A stretch of 64,000 bases of DNA from Pyrrhosoma nymphula (GCA_963573305.1 OY754329.1:19559200-19623199); one strand, 5' to 3'. Shown: positions 10,960 to 22,477, numbered from the stretch's first letter. The notes: generated by a model not told the origin, from the sequence alone. Numbers and translations: made by a program.

Positions 10960-11600
10960 TTAGTCTTGAACATGCCTTTTAAGGAAAATGTGAATTCATT
11001 AAGTCATAGATTAATAGATGCAGAAACGTTAATCAAAAATGTAACTGCTAGAACATTTGAGAGTTGAGTAGTGCAGCCCTAAGTGGTAGTAATGAGATGC
11101 AGCCTATTGGCACAGAAAAAATAATTAGCAGACATATTGCCACATGCAAAAGAAATTCAATAGCCATTCATGAAATAAGTGCACTCTATAATTCATTTAT
11201 TTCCTAAAAGCAAGTGAATATCATAGAAAACCAAAGTTTCAACCAAATTTACAAAACATACAGTGAATGATTTACAACGAAAATGAAGGCATGCTTGTTC
11301 AAGGTCCCAATAATGTAACGTGAATAAGCATTTCATGATGAAGTTAACATGCTCTTTGAATGATGCTAGAGAGGTACTTATCATTTAGTTGCAGCTTCTC
11401 ATCCTCTGTGGACCATCATAATTACAGCATAGGGTATGTTTCAAAATTCAGAAAAATGTATTACTAATAATATTACATGTTACCAAATGGCAATAATAGG
11501 AGATCAAAATCATTAAGTAGCAAATTGTCATTACAATGGTTATGATAGGTGGTCAGAAAAGATATCACAAATGACACCTTGAAAGCCCCTAATTATTTTT
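10960..11600. other. Interior of Harbinger B without a gene
   Basis: This is the first intron of the Harbinger B transposase on the near side of the BEL/Pao fragment. AT-rich; nothing else seen. Confidence 0.4.
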
Positions 11601-11619
11601 TACAGACTCTAATTTCTTT

Positions 11620-11981
11620 CAACTTCCGAACGTGAAATATGAATTTTTGTGGACTGTATTTTTAAACACAAAACGATAATTAGTGCCGACACAAAAGGTT
11701 GAGCCACGAAAAGCCTCACTGGCAGATGCCACTCACCGCATGCAGGTCCGACCGATCGACGATTATGCGGCATGCAGCACGATGACTCAACGGACGATCT
11801 CGATGCACTCTGATGCACACTGTTCAGCGTTCAAACGTAGACTCACACAACAGGCATACAGTATTCACTCACTTCACTCACGGCAACAAAACAAAAAACA
11901 AACGAAAATCCAAGTCTAGTGGCACCGCCAAGTGGTGGCGCGGCTCAGCCTTGATATATGAACTGAAAACACAACTGAACA
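11620..11981 (-). repeat. Candidate BEL/Pao LTR with polypurine tract
   Basis: Read on the minus strand, a purine-rich tract (ccaagggcggcggaa, 11982-11997) is followed directly by TGTTCAG at 11981, the usual layout of PPT then LTR start. It lies downstream of the BEL pol fragment, as a 3' LTR should. The far end of the LTR is uncertain; an A-rich segment at 11600-11640 is a guess. A matching 5' LTR is absent. Confidence 0.5.
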
Positions 11982-12329
11982 TTCCGCCGCCCTTGGAACA
12001 ACGTTCCAAAGGAAAAAAACCAACAAGACAATAATTAATTGAAATAATTCTGAAATAGATTATCAAACAATTATAGTACTTCCCCTTTCGGATGTGATCA
12101 TATGCTCCAAACTAAATGAATCAAACAATGAGTATGGAACAAAGGAAAAAAAACAAAAAAAACAAAACAGGTTAAAGGATTGGTTTATCTTCACTCCAAG
12201 GGGGCTATCAAGGAGACTCATTAGGAAAGGGAAGCCCACGGAAAGGTTCACAAATCCTAATAACCAACGGTCAACTAAATAAACGCACCTAACTTTACTA
12301 CACTACCGAATCCTACTCACTAACATTAA

Positions 12330-12785
12330 TTATCCTTTATTTGGTAACGGACATAAGTCTTTCACTGACCGTCTATACACCCCTTGCTTGGTTTTAACCT
12401 CAGCGACTATAACTAGGCCATCCGTCCCCGGGAAACAATTGCTTATTCGACCAAGTCGCCACCTACAAGGGCTACGGTTCGGGTCTTTCAATATCACTAG
12501 GTCACCCTCCTTGATATTGCTACTTTTTGTAGTCCATTTCTCTCTCCTCTGCAGAGTAATTAGGTAATCGTCCTGCCATCGCCTCCAGAATGTCCCCACT
12601 ACTTGTTGGAGTAAACTCCATCGTCTTTTATATCCCCCTTGACCATGCTCCGGTTCTTCAGGAAATGTGTAAATTGGCTCTTGCAGAAGAAAGTGGCCGG
12701 GAGTTAGAGCCTCGAAATCGGAAGGATCCGAACTAACCGGAGTAATAGGCCTCGAGTTCAATACAGCTTCTATCTGAACAAGTAC
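12330..12785 (-). pseudogene. BEL/Pao pol C-terminal fragment
   Basis: The frame carries the segment that follows the integrase core in BEL/Pao elements: LNSRPITPVSSDPSDFEALT at the start, PGHFLLQEPI, then LQQVVGTFWRRWQDDYL, GDLVILKD, WRLGRISNCFPGTDG and the end LCPLPNKG. In an intact element this C-terminal domain helps integrase bind DNA. The open frame begins abruptly at about 12785 next to Harbinger exon 1 sequence, so everything upstream (gag, protease, reverse transcriptase, integrase core) is missing. Downstream come a polypurine tract and a candidate LTR in the correct orientation. The copy is thus the 3' end of a BEL/Pao element lodged in intron 1 of the Harbinger B transposase. Confidence 0.85.
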
Positions 12786-13010
12786 TGTGTAAAATTCTTC
12801 TTACGTCGAGTTTATTCACGAAGGACTCGATTTTTCCGCATCCTCGAAAATTTCGAGGCCGCAACGTCCAAACCGCGACATTTGTAGTACGAAGTACTCG
12901 AATGGGTTGTGGGCATCCCGGATCCTTCTTTGTTCTAAACGCAATCTGTTTCTTTCCCGTCTCCGTTGCCATTCGTGGAGCAGAAGTGGCAATAAGTAAA
13001 TCCCGTCCAA

Positions 13011-13529
13011 TCTACTCTTAAAAAGTAAACCATTACTACATGAAGTGACCGAAATGCATGTAATCTCTTACGGGAATACTATCGCTAGAGAATCTGCAAG
13101 GCAAAGCAAAAGGAAACCACGAATTTGCCCAAGCGGTACTTACTTTCCAATTTGCTGTGTAAAAATAAAGCTGCTCAAACAAATTCACCGCCTCTTCGAA
13201 ATCACCTCCTTGCATGCGTATATAACAATTGAACAACGTACGCAACTCATGAAGTCAAGACAGCACTCCAGTAGAGATGATTAAGAATTTTAATGGTTTT
13301 TACTTGATTATAGGGCATTTTTAAATTATAAAAATAATAATTGTTTGCAAATAGTTGCATTTATTGCTCGTTTTTATTTTAGCATATGCTTATCACCATG
13401 GGTTTCGAACGTGATAGGCCGATGACGTCGCTAGCGTGATAAAGAGTGCCATCACGGATTCATAATGGCTGCTATCACCCTCCATCGTGTGTATCGCGTT
13501 GCCCCTGGCAACGGCATCGCTCTCACCCT
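13011..13529. other. Upstream part of Harbinger B
   Basis: Non-coding leader between transposase exon 1 and the right end. From 13395 it carries several gatgacg/catcacg motifs resembling the subterminal repeats of Harbinger A (3870-4010). The minus frame at 13036-13245 has no recognisable domain. Confidence 0.4.
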
Positions 13530-13557
13530 TCTTACAGTTACATAATCAAGGTGCTGG

Positions 13558-14334
13558 GACTCCCAAAAAATCAAATTTAACACTGAACGAAATAAACTGC
13601 TCTCTCAACTGAACACTGAACGAAATAAACTCAACGAAACTACCAAAATCAAGAAAAAATACTAAATCAACACTTCCTTTCTATAATCAACGCACGGAAA
13701 CACTGAAAACCTAACTATATGATCACAAATAAGTAATTTAAGAAATGTAATGAAAAATAAACAAGCCCTAGTAACGACAACGAACACACTTTCAAACGAG
13801 AAATTTACTGAAAAAACTTGGAAGGAACAAAGAAATAATAGAGAAGAACAATATAATCTAACTTCAAAACAATACTTTAAGCACACAATAACACTAAAAG
13901 TAAATAGTTTGACCAAAATAAGGAAATTAACCAAGTACAGTGAGGAATAAACAAGCCCTAGCAACGTAATAAACAAACTCAATTTATAAATGAAAATTAA
14001 CTAATAACGCAAGAAAATTAATGAAAAAACCTGAAAACTATAACCCAGGGGTTGGCGGAAAGGACAAGGAAGACCTCGACGGCGATAGAGTTGAGCCACC
14101 GGCCCTGAAAGGGCCGTGAAGACGTTTTGGCGTCCTCTCCTGGGCTGACGCCGCTGAGCTTCAATCAGAATATGTCGTTGAAACTCAGGTTTTCGGTCGA
14201 TTTCACTGATTCTTGCTTCACAATTTAAATAAACTCTTTATACACATGCGCGAATGTGCAAATTGAACCGGACACCTCGAAATTCACTCGTAATTGAAGG
14301 TAACTCAGGAGCAAGCTCCGTCACCAACCAAACA
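13558..14334 (-). repeat. X1 5'UTR fragment
   Basis: It matches the X1 5' leader in two blocks: 13558-13989 corresponds to 20248-20653, and 13990-14334 to 35132-35478. A third copy is at 54715-55235. It therefore represents the uninterrupted X1 leader, with the site of the 14.5-kb insertion empty at about 13987-13990. The 5' end on the minus strand is at about 14334, ending in ctccgtcaccaaccaaacaa. ORF1 and the rest of this copy are gone, cut off where Harbinger B ends. Confidence 0.85.
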
Positions 14335-14336
14335 AT

Positions 14337-14351
14337 GAGAGAGAGAGAGAC
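14337..14351. repeat. GA microsatellite at X1 head-to-tail junction
   Basis: A short (ga)n tract joins the 5' end of the X1 fragment on its left with the 3' end of X1 on its right. The same junction, gagagaaagagac, occurs at 35481-35493. Confidence 0.85.
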
Positions 14352-15091
14352 TGACTTTTTTATTATTTTTTATCCTGGGTTGGATGAGGCCAGATGGCCC
14401 CCTCTTCCCCCGCCCCAGGGCTCAATCTGTTACAAAGTTCCAAAAATTTCACTTCATTTGGCACGCAGGCCGGTTTTTTGCATGTCTTACACATAATGTT
14501 GTCAAGTTCGTCTTGCATTTTTAATTTGGAGTTATTTTTTTTAGAGCGTTCATTTTTTTATCACATTGGTTTATGAGTTTTTAACAATTTATTTTGTCAA
14601 GTCCATCTTGCAGTTTTCATTTGTATTTTTTTTGTTTAGAGCGTTCATATTTTATCACAACACTATAAAACTTTTTAAGTTTATCTTTGGCTTCATGGTA
14701 TCAGTGGGAGTACACTCGTTGAACTACAGGATTTTTAAGGGTTTCACTTCCTTAATGCGTGTCCCGACTGCAGTGCCTCCCATTAGCCATAAAAAGTATA
14801 AAGAGATAAAATTAGTGCATGATTAAATAGCTTATTACAAATTTGATATCAAAACGGCTAAAAAATGGTAAAATATTAAAAACAATATATTATTAAGCCC
14901 CCTTTTTTATTTTAAAATGATGCTTGGAGAATAAAAATGCTTAAAACGGCGTAAAAATTCACAAGAAATAAGTAAAGTGTGTCTTGACATTAAAAATGAG
15001 ATGTAAAAATTCTTATAAAAACAAATGGTGAGTGGTAAAGTCAATAAATTTGCATTAAATATGTTAAAAATTGTGGGGGAATGAGTCCGGG
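14352..15091 (-). other. X1 3'UTR
   Basis: Non-coding end of X1. The part at 14385-14480 (wggccccctcttcccccgcc ... ggcacgcaggccgg) is shared with 35520-35640 and with the X3 3' end at 40855-40960. Such conserved 3' ends are usually what the reverse transcriptase recognises. The rest is AT-rich with no gene. Confidence 0.75.
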
Positions 15092-17912
15092 TCAATTATA
15101 TTTCTGTATGAGATACTTTCCAACCAGAGCCCTGGTTAGTTTCTTCTTTAGCTCGGTTGGACAGTTGTTAAATTCCCGAGCGAAGGTAGCCGCAAACGAC
15201 CCAGCCATGCGCGCTGATCGGTGCCGTGGGATGAGAATGGCCGTCTCAGCGCCCCTGGTCGCCCGGGAATGAACCTCGGTCATCCTCGTCATCCTTTGCA
15301 GCAAGTAAGAGGGGGTCTGATTCCTCAGCACATTTTGGCCGGCAAGGAGTATGCTGAAGTATCTTCCTTTCCTTGACCTTAAGGATCTTCTCCTGGTGGT
15401 ACAGGGGGGTCACGTGGTCCCAACTTCCCGGATTAAAGGCGTACAGAATGCAGGCATTCTGTGCCACTTGCAGCCGGTTCATCTGGGTCCCATTGATGTC
15501 GCCTCAGGGGAGTAGGGCATGATCGGGAAAAGTAGAGTTTTTATCAAAGTTTTCTTTACGTTCCGCCCCGGTCGGAAACACATCCCCCGAAGCCGCCTTA
15601 ATCCCCAATGGACCCGGGAGACCTTCCTCTCCCACGTTAGGTCCTCCGACACGGTCACCCACAGGTACCTGAACGTGGGAGCACATGGTATGGGGGCACC
15701 GGCCATGCGGATGGTCGCTAAGTTGGTGCACGTGGCCTTCGTTCGGATTTGTTCATTCCCAATTATTGTGGCAGAACCTTTCCTAGGGTCATCTTTCAAA
15801 CCCATCCCTTTAAACCATTCATTCATCCTTGTAAGGTTCTCATTCATGCGATAAATACATTCATTCGTTTATGGCCTTCCGTAGGCTCCACAAGCAGCAC
15901 GTCATCGGCGTAGCACATCGGTTGGCACCCAAGGGGGAGTTGATGTAGTCCATCGATATATATATTAAACAGTAGGGGGAAAAGACTGGACCCCTGTGGA
16001 ACCCCCACCGAAACGTGTCGCCACTCGGGAGGCGGGGAGCCCTGAACCCGCAGAGTCACCCGCCGTCCCCTGAGGTACTCGCCAAACCAGGCCACGGCGA
16101 GATCCCCTAATCCCCTCGAGCGCAGAACCTCCAGGAGGCGGACGTGCCTCACCGAATCGTTGGCCTTGGCAAGATCAAAGGCAACCACCAGGGTAAGATG
16201 TTCTTGATCGATTGCCTCTCGCATGGGGTCGAGCGTCCCCGCGTCGGCAAGCTGTGTACTATACCCTGGCCGGAACGCCGACTGGTTGTCATTGATCAGC
16301 TTATGTTTAACGACGTGGCCGGAGAGTTGTTTCATGACCAGGTAGTCAAGTATTTTCCCCAGGATATTGCCCACCGCAATCGGCCGGTAGTGTCCACATT
16401 CAGAGGGATTGGTGATCTTGGGTATGGGGATGATGGTTGACTTCTTCCACTCCTCCGAGTAGGTTCCTTTGGTGAGGCTGGCGTTGAAGATATGCGTCAG
16501 GGGACACTTCAAGGCTGGAAGTAGTAGCCGTACGCTATTTAGTGTAAGATCGTCGGGACCCGGGGTCCGCGTTTTTCGCGCCTCCACTGCGGCCGCGACA
16601 TCCCTCTCCGTGACCGGGGAAAGATTGAAGATGGGTGCACTGGAAGTCTCCGGTGGGGCTATGGGTGGTGGATTCCCACACCCGGTGGATTGGTCCGGGA
16701 TGGCCGTGAAAAAATCCAGGAGTTTCTCCGGAGGAAGAGTCGGGAATGTGTCGCGCCACCCCCCGGCACCACCCCTGGTCCCTGATTACCCGCCAGAGCC
16801 CTCCTGGCCCGTCCTCCCCGCTGATCAGTCTGTCAAAGTGTTTGGCTCTGGCGCCCCGCAGGATCTGTTTTGTAGCGTTACGGGCAACGTGGTATCGCTC
16901 CCAGGTCTGGCTGTTCCTGTCCCTGGTGTAGACGCGGTTGAGGTAGTCCCTCGTCTTCAACGCCTCACGCATGCCCTGGTGTATCCAGGGGGCTGGGGGT
17001 CTCTTTACCGTTTTCCTTTTGATCGGGGCGTGCCTGTCCAGTACATCCCAAATGACTTCCCGGACCAAAACGGCTCCGCTGTTGGGATCTTCATCCAGCG
17101 TGACGTCCTCCAGCCTCCGGAGGCCCGGGTCATCTAAAACAAAAGCCAGATCCACCCTCTTCAGATCCCTGAACAGCTCCGTTTTATGTGCGGGGGCCTT
17201 CCTACGTAGAGATAGAGTGCAATGTATCAGGTCGTGGCGAGATAGACCCGGGACCGCCGATTGCCCGTGGGAGATGATTCCCTCTAGGCCTATAGTCATC
17301 ATCAGGTCCAACGTGTTGTGGGACGGGGCAGTGTGGTGCGTGGGTCTGTGAGAGACCAAGGCCAGCCCCCGGTCACCCGCAGCCCTGAGGAATGCCCGGC
17401 CACTGTAGTCCCCCTTATTAATGGGGACGTTGAAGTTCCCCATGATAAGGGCCCTAGGGTGTCGGTCGAAGTCTGGAGAAGCGTTCTAAAACTGAATGTG
17501 GTGCGCGGGGCTCAGGTGGACAATAGGCGACACCGAGGAGTAATTTACTATAATCGACTTCTACCTCAATAAAGAGATATGCCTCACGATTCACCGCAGA
17601 GGAAAAGGAAACCTCCACCACTCGCGTGTTCATGTCCTCTCTCGCGTAAACGGCGACCCCGCCCCCCGCGCCTTAGGTTCGGTCATTTCGCAGGAGGGTG
17701 TAGCCGTCGAGGGCAAAGGTGGTGTCACTGAAGGCCGAGGAGAGGTGGGTCTCGGGAACGGCAATTATGGGGTCTCTTCGTTCTCCGAATATTCGTGCAA
17801 ATTCGTCCCAGTGGGATTTGAGGGACTCGGCGTTGACGTGGGCTGCTAACACGTGTGGGGCGGTAGGGTCGGGGGGGGGGTTATTATTTTCACGGTTGTG
17901 CCCCGACATCAT
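15092..17912 (-). pseudogene. X1 ORF2: endonuclease and reverse transcriptase
   Basis: Minus-strand blocks in order: APE endonuclease start AAHVNAESLKSHWDEFARIF and AVPETHLSS (17912-17673); endonuclease core MGNFNVPINK, PTHHTAP and LSRHDLIHC, then the linker KRPPAPWIHQGMREALKTRD and YHVARNATKQILRGARAKHF (17443-16740); reverse transcriptase with YRPIAVGNILGKILD, NQSAFRPGYSTQ, VVAFDLAKANDSV, GVPQGSSLFPLLFNIYIDG and the catalytic MCYADDVLL (16587-15860); thumb and C-terminus LQVAQNACILYAFNPGSWDH and ATFAREFNNCPTELKK (15482-15092). Residue 1 is the ATG at 17910-17912, 5 nt after the ORF1 stop. In other copies AVSETHL is found where this one reads AVPETHL. Frame changes near 17640, 16740, 15845 and 15300 break the gene. 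No RNase H follows. Confidence 0.85.
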
Positions 17913-17920
17913 GGTGATTA
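17910..17920 (-). promoter_or_regulatory. X1 ORF1 stop / ORF2 start junction
   Basis: On the minus strand: TAA TCACC ATGATG. The stop of ORF1 and the start of ORF2 are 5 nt apart, a layout that favours termination-reinitiation. X2 and X3 have even shorter spacing. Confidence 0.7.
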
Positions 17921-20053
17921 CTCCTCCCTGATGGCGTTGACAACGGTTCGGTATCTCTCCCCTCTTCTCTGTTGTCTTTCATTCTTTGACATTCCTGCCA
18001 GAAATCTTTCCACCCTCCTTAGCAGGCCCGCGAGGTTCACACCTAATGCGTAGATGTAGGCCATAACGTCACTCTTGGCGGGGGCCTCACGCATGATTTG
18101 GGCGAATAATATGTCCGAAATTTCTGAGTCGTGCCTGGACAGCGGTGAGGTGGGAGTATCGTCTAAAGGTTCGAGATCACTACAGGTGGAGGAGGTGGCA
18201 AGATCGCCTCCCTCCCCTTTGACCTGATCCCCCTAGGCGGCATGCCTTTTTGCTGACTCGCGGATGGGTGACTCTGGGCCCCTTTTTACGACCCTATTGG
18301 CTGTTGTCTCAGCCTCCATAGCGACCTCCATGTCTGGAGCGTCCAAGGTCTCAGGTTGTTGTGGGGGGGAGGTATTTGGGAGACGTGTGGGGGGTTGGGC
18401 AGCCGGGCAGATGCCTGTACCCTCCTATAGCGTAGAGGATTGATGGTTTGGAGCGGCGGCTATTTCGACTGGTGTGTCAGTAGCGCTTCTCGCTGACCCC
18501 TCCACGGGCCCCGTGGTTTGAGGGGCAGTGTTGGCTCCTGACTGTTCGGGGGTGTCCTCCTCCGATGCCATGGGGATGGAGCAGCGGACTTCGTGGTGGC
18601 CGGTTTCCGAGCATCTGGCACAGGTTACGTCCTCCAATTTTAGGAAGACCCGGTAGGAGGTTCCCTCATAATGGAGTGGCATGTCGAGGGGAACATTTCC
18701 GGGGTGGGTCGTGACTATATTCAGAGATCTTCGGGACCCGTTTATGTGGGCGAGGAGGGGATTCCGACCTCCAATTTTTAAAAACCCGAATTTGTCCGAC
18801 TATTTCCCCGAAAAAGTCTATTTGCTCCCGAACGACCACCTCGGGAATATAGGGATGTACGTTTGACAGCGCTACCCTGTACGCCCCGTACACGTATTTC
18901 CGGAAGACGATGTTTTTTCCTTTGAAGCAGATGGGTGGAGATTGGAAGACCCGGAACGCCTCGGACTCTCGGTCGAGGTAAACACATTGGCGGCCAAGGG
19001 AGACTTTAAAAGCGTACAGAATTCGTTTTGGGGGCGACGGTCGTGATAAGCGCCATTAGGTGGCCTTCAAGGGAAAATTCGTCCACACAATCGCACAGAA
19101 TCGCTGCCCTCTGGTCTGGAACTAATGCCTCGGCATGGGTCCCTCGACCAGCACCGGGCGTTCTGGCTGCCTGGGCATAAGGCTGCCTGGGCACTCAAGG
19201 CTGCCTGCCTGGGCCGGCTGGTTGGCTGTGGTGTTGGTGGTAGGTGGGTGATGGGGGGTATTCCCAGGAGTCCTGAGGGGGTGTCCCCCGGAACGGCTTC
19301 CTCCCTCCTGGATGATTTCTCTCTTCCCGCCCTGTTGGGAGGTAACCGGGGTTGGGTTGGCCGCGGGCTGATCTTGTTGGCGGTCGCAGGTTGGTATCAT
19401 CCCGGCACGAGTGCAAGAGACCGCTTTCGTTAGTTTCAATCGGGGGGATGGGGGCAGAGCAGAGCCGAACATTTGACGTTAGGCCCCCACCCGACATCTT
19501 CCTTTGGTCGACGGATAGGTGGAGGCACATGTCCTCAAGGATCTGCGGTGTTGGAGGCAGGGTTCGTTGGCGGTATACTTCCAGCGGGGCTCGCAGGTTC
19601 TATGGAGATGGAGAGGTGGACCTGGGAGTCGCGTTGGTTAAGGTGGGTGTTGCTTTGGCCGGTGGTTGCAGTTGGGTGGCCTGGAGAACTGGTGGTGGTG
19701 GTTTCCAAGAAATCCAAGGAAGGGCGCGACCGCACTCGTGGGAGCAAGGGGGCACCCGAAGTACTCGCGATGGACGCCATGTCAGTACTTGCGAGGACCG
19801 TATGTTGATGGACGAAGTTGGCAGACTCCATCGGCGATAAGGCAAACCTCACCCTTGGGACCCTAGGCAAAGTTAACCCAGGAATCCCGAAAAATTTAGG
19901 TTCCCGGAAAATATTTAAAATTTCAAAATTCAATAGAAACCGCCCGTGAGCCCGTAGAAACCTCCGAGAAGAACTATGAGGCTCTAAAAACAGTAGTGAA
20001 ACGTTTTCGGTCAAAATTGATACCACTTGTAATGGAAACCAGAAAAATAACAA
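17918..20053 (-). pseudogene. X1 ORF1: RNA-binding protein with CCHC knuckle
   Basis: ORF1 proteins of non-LTR elements bind the element RNA. N-terminal Ser/Pro/Thr-rich region: MESANFVHQHTVLASTDMAS starts near 19830, with a long stretch up to SNTADP, then an in-frame TGA at 19535-19537. Next come a Pro-rich segment, a folded region AAILCDCVDEFSLEGHLMAL (about 19050-19110) and VFRKYVYGAYRVALSNVHPY (about 18840-18900), then GTSYRVFLKLEDV and the zinc knuckle CARCSETGHHEVRC (about 18590-18630; CX2CX4HX4C). The C-terminal module MAYIYALGVNLAGLLRRVER ... YRTVVNAIREE ends at the TAA at 17918-17920. Frame breaks occur near 19020 and 18680. The central region aligns with X3 ORF1. The alternative start upstream, at 20053, is less likely. 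Confidence 0.8.
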
Positions 20054-20653
20054 AAGACGAATGCGTCATCGAGAGAAACTAAACGCGAAAAATGAACGAA
20101 AAAACAACTAATTATGAACAGATTTCAAAGAACTAAACAGAAAACGAAAACGGGGCTTTTCTGCGTACGATTATTACTAAATTAACTCTGAATTCAACAA
20201 AAAGTTACATAATTTATACTTTGAGTTACGAACGAAAATGGAACCTGGGACTCCCAAAAATTAAAATGTAACACAGTACGATATTAACTGCAAAACCTCA
20301 ACGAAACTACTAAAAATGTAACAAATACTATATCAAAACTGCCTAACTATTATCAACACACGAAAACACTGAAAACCTAACGATATGGTCACAAATTAGT
20401 AATTAAAGAAATGTAATGAAAAGTAAACAAGCCCTAGTAACGACAACGAACACACTTAAAAAAGAGAAATATACTTGAAAACTTCAAAGAACAAGGAAAT
20501 AATGGAAAAGAACAATAAAAAGTAAATTCCAAACAATACTTTAAGCCCACAATAACACTTAAAGCAAATACTTTGTCCAAAATAAGGTAATAAACAAAGT
20601 AAAACGAGGAATAAACAAGCCCTAGCAACGAAATAAACAAACTCAATTTATAA
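20054..20653 (-). other. X1 5'UTR, inner part
   Basis: AT-rich leader, repeated at 13558-13989 (from 20248 onward) and 54340-55128. It ends exactly at TAA (20651-20653), the left copy of the target duplication of the 14.5-kb insertion. Confidence 0.8.
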
Positions 20654-20740
20654 AGCCGCATCCGAATTTGCCGTAAGGATCCTTCCAAGTGCGCATATAC
20701 GTCCTTCCGAGGACGGCGGCCATCTTGAAGGATGTCCGAA

Positions 20741-20753
20741 TTGGTTGGGCATC
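20741..20753 (+). repeat. Left target-site duplication of the I/Nimb element
   Basis: ttggttgggcatc, repeated exactly at 26445-26457. Together they fix the element ends. Confidence 0.95.
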
Positions 20754-21349
20754 ACCCCTGCGGGTAGGGGGATGGAGAATACTCCCGCAGTATCCCTGCT
20801 TGTCGTAAGAGGCGACTAAAAGGGCGGGGAGAAAACCCCGAAAACAAACCCCGAGCCAGCAAGGGTTGAGCCCGGACAGTCTTGTGGGTCAACTGTCTGT
20901 GTGCGGCCACACCACCTGGCCTGCGATCCACCCGCATGTTTGCCGTGTGCGGAGACCCGTAAGGAGGAGAAGGGGATCCTGGAGGGTGAGGTCCGTGGTT
21001 CCCAGCCGGGTGTCGGATGCCCGGTATGGACCGGGGGCCAATACCCCTCTTTGGCCCCGGATTCTGTGTAAACGGGCGGCCGGGAGCTAGCCACTCCCGG
21101 TCAATCGGCTTCCGTGGCGTTAAGCTCAACGGTGGCGAGTGCCAGGGAGGTGGGGGTCTGCGTAGGGCGGTCGGAGATGCACGAGTTTGGTGGGCTCGTG
21201 CGTCGAAGATCCAACCCGAAACAGGCAACCACCTCTAGGGTGCTATATCCCTCGGGTAACCCTGGCGACCGCACCGGTTTGCGGTGCGGCGTCCCAAATG
21301 TGTGGCTCCACGGTGGGTGGGGAGCCTGAGGGAAGAAACTATCTTTGGT
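20754..21349 (+). promoter_or_regulatory. 5'UTR of the I/Nimb element
   Basis: GC-rich leader with no convincing coding frame. In this superfamily the 5'UTR usually contains the internal promoter; no specific motif could be confirmed. Confidence 0.6.
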
Positions 21350-22477
21350 ATGGAGGGTAAAATTCAACCACCATCAAAGCGATCCCGCCCGGATACGGGT
21401 GGGGGAGAAACAGACTCGTCCGCCTGTAGGCGGTTCCTAATCATGAAGTGCGCGAAAGAAGGGGAGACACTTAAGCGAGTGTCTCCCTTTCTCATTAGAA
21501 AAGTTCTATCGGCTGCAGTGCCCGGAGATTTAAGGTCTGCGAAGAAGCTGCGTGACGGAAGCCTCTTAATTGAAACGGCCACTCCGCAACAAAGCGACAA
21601 GCTGCTACTAATGCAAAATCTCCATGATATTCCAGTTCACGTAGAGGTACATCGCACGCTCAACACCAGTCGGGGAGTAATATCACATTACGACCTGCTG
21701 TACGTTGAAGTCGATGAGATCAAGAGAGAGATGGCTTCTCAGGGAGTAGTTGATGCTCGTCGACTAACAACGAAGCGCGACGGCGAAGTAGTAAAGACTA
21801 CCTCAGTCGTTTTAACATTTGCGCGTGACAGTCTCCCCGACAAGGTTTTCGTCGGATATGAATCGGTACCAGTACGACCATTCATACCGGCGCCCATGCG
21901 CTGCTTCCAGTGCCAACGCTTCGGCCACGTCGCCACGCGATGTGAGGGCAAGGCCACCTGCCCGCGCTGCGGCCTGGAGGAGCATGAGGGTGCTGAATGT
22001 ACCAAAGATCCACGTTGCGTGAACTGCGAGGGTACGCATCCAGCGTATTCTCGTAAGTGTCCGAAGATGATCGAAGAACGTAAGGTCATGGAGATTAAGA
22101 CAATTGATAAAATCCCTTATCTAGAGGCAAGGAAGAAGTTCAGAGCCCTTGAAGCACCGACCTTTTCTAAATCCTTTGCTACCATAGCAACTGTAAAGAA
22201 AACCACCCAAGGAACTCAGACCGATAAGAATGAGAATACGAAGACAGTCGATTCGAAAGAAGCAGCCAAGCCGGCTAAGGCAATAAATCCGGCAAATAAA
22301 ACACAAGCCACCGTTCCGGGTTCTCCTAAGAAGAACCCCACTATAACCACCTCCGGGGCCACGCAAAAGAAGCGTGGAAACTCTGTATCCCCCGGACCAT
22401 CTGGTTTAGCCCGACTCAACCAACCTGAGTCAATGGAAGAGGAAGAATGTCTCGGAGACAGAGATCCTCCGGGCTAG
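21350..22477 (+). CDS. I/Nimb ORF1: nucleic-acid-binding protein with three CCHC knuckles
   Basis: The open frame also extends to an ATG at 21284, but the Met at 21350 (MEGKIQPPSKRSRPDTGGG) gives the more typical start, after the GC-rich leader. The protein is about 375 residues. The middle has the pre-knuckle region FIPAPMRCFQCQRFGHVATR. The knuckles are CFQCQRFGHVATRC, CPRCGLEEHEGAEC and CVNCEGTHPAYSRKC at about residues 185-235, followed by the family motif IPYLEARKKF and a basic, Lys/Thr/Pro-rich tail ending SMEEEECLGDRDPPG. Such proteins coat the element RNA and act as nucleic-acid chaperones. No stop or frame break is seen. ORF2 starts 109 nt after its stop, in a T-rich spacer. Confidence 0.9.
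   Translation: MEGKIQPPSKRSRPDTGGGETDSSACRRFLIMKCAKEGETLKRVSPFLIRKVLSAAVPGDLRSAKKLRDGSLLIETATPQQSDKLLLMQNLHDIPVHVEVHRTLNTSRGVISHYDLLYVEVDEIKREMASQGVVDARRLTTKRDGEVVKTTSVVLTFARDSLPDKVFVGYESVPVRPFIPAPMRCFQCQRFGHVATRCEGKATCPRCGLEEHEGAECTKDPRCVNCEGTHPAYSRKCPKMIEERKVMEIKTIDKIPYLEARKKFRALEAPTFSKSFATIATVKKTTQGTQTDKNENTKTVDSKEAAKPAKAINPANKTQATVPGSPKKNPTITTSGATQKKRGNSVSPGPSGLARLNQPESMEEEECLGDRDPPG

Larger units (their letters stand above)
9700..13010 (-). pseudogene. Harbinger B HARBI1-like transposase
   Basis: Five minus-strand blocks follow the usual HARBI1 order. Exon 1 (about 12860-13010) has PLLLHEWQRRRERNRLRLE and RIRDAHNPFE, then loses similarity. Exon 2 (about 10750-10920) has GSYQRRVGQ and MSQPEV followed by an in-frame TGA at 10855-10857. 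Exon 3 (10545-10680) has FPGVVGAIEGTHIAIV, so the first catalytic Asp is replaced by Glu. Exon 4 (10110-10290) has VCDYNLKLLAVNAQHSGRSHD. Exon 5 (to about 10050) has GDSAYPLEPWL with the second Asp and TCIERCVGVWKGWFRCL with the Glu. The final part (about 9700-9785) has INACAGLHNMAPHYR. The stop, the Asp-to-Glu change and the BEL insertion make it non-functional. Confidence 0.75.
9645..13551 (-). mobile_element. Harbinger B, disrupted by BEL/Pao
   Basis: Limits are set by a left end reading gattccataactttacgttc (from about 9648) and a right end reading cagttacataatcaaggtgc (about 13530-13551). These are an imperfect inverted pair and resemble the ends of Harbingers A and E. The interior holds a minus-strand HARBI1-like gene in five blocks with a BEL/Pao fragment between its first and second exons. 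The right end abuts an X1 5'UTR fragment. No clean target duplication was found, so the boundaries are approximate. Confidence 0.5.

Noticed and set aside
13036..13245. Minus frame of 69 codons upstream of Harbinger B exon 1
   Set aside because: No recognisable domain and no matching block upstream of the other HARBI1-like genes.
14041..14330. Possible tRNA or SINE head in the GC-rich part of the X1 leader
   Set aside because: I could not find A and B box promoter spacing or a cloverleaf. The sequence is fully explained as the X1 5'UTR present in three copies.
16469..17137. Long plus-strand open frame of 222 codons
   Set aside because: It lies antisense to X1 ORF2, in GC-rich sequence where the minus frame carries clear endonuclease and reverse transcriptase motifs. 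It has no motif of its own.
20752..21228. Minus-strand Pro-rich frame of 158 codons
   Set aside because: It is antisense to the GC-rich 5'UTR of the I/Nimb element and has only compositional bias.
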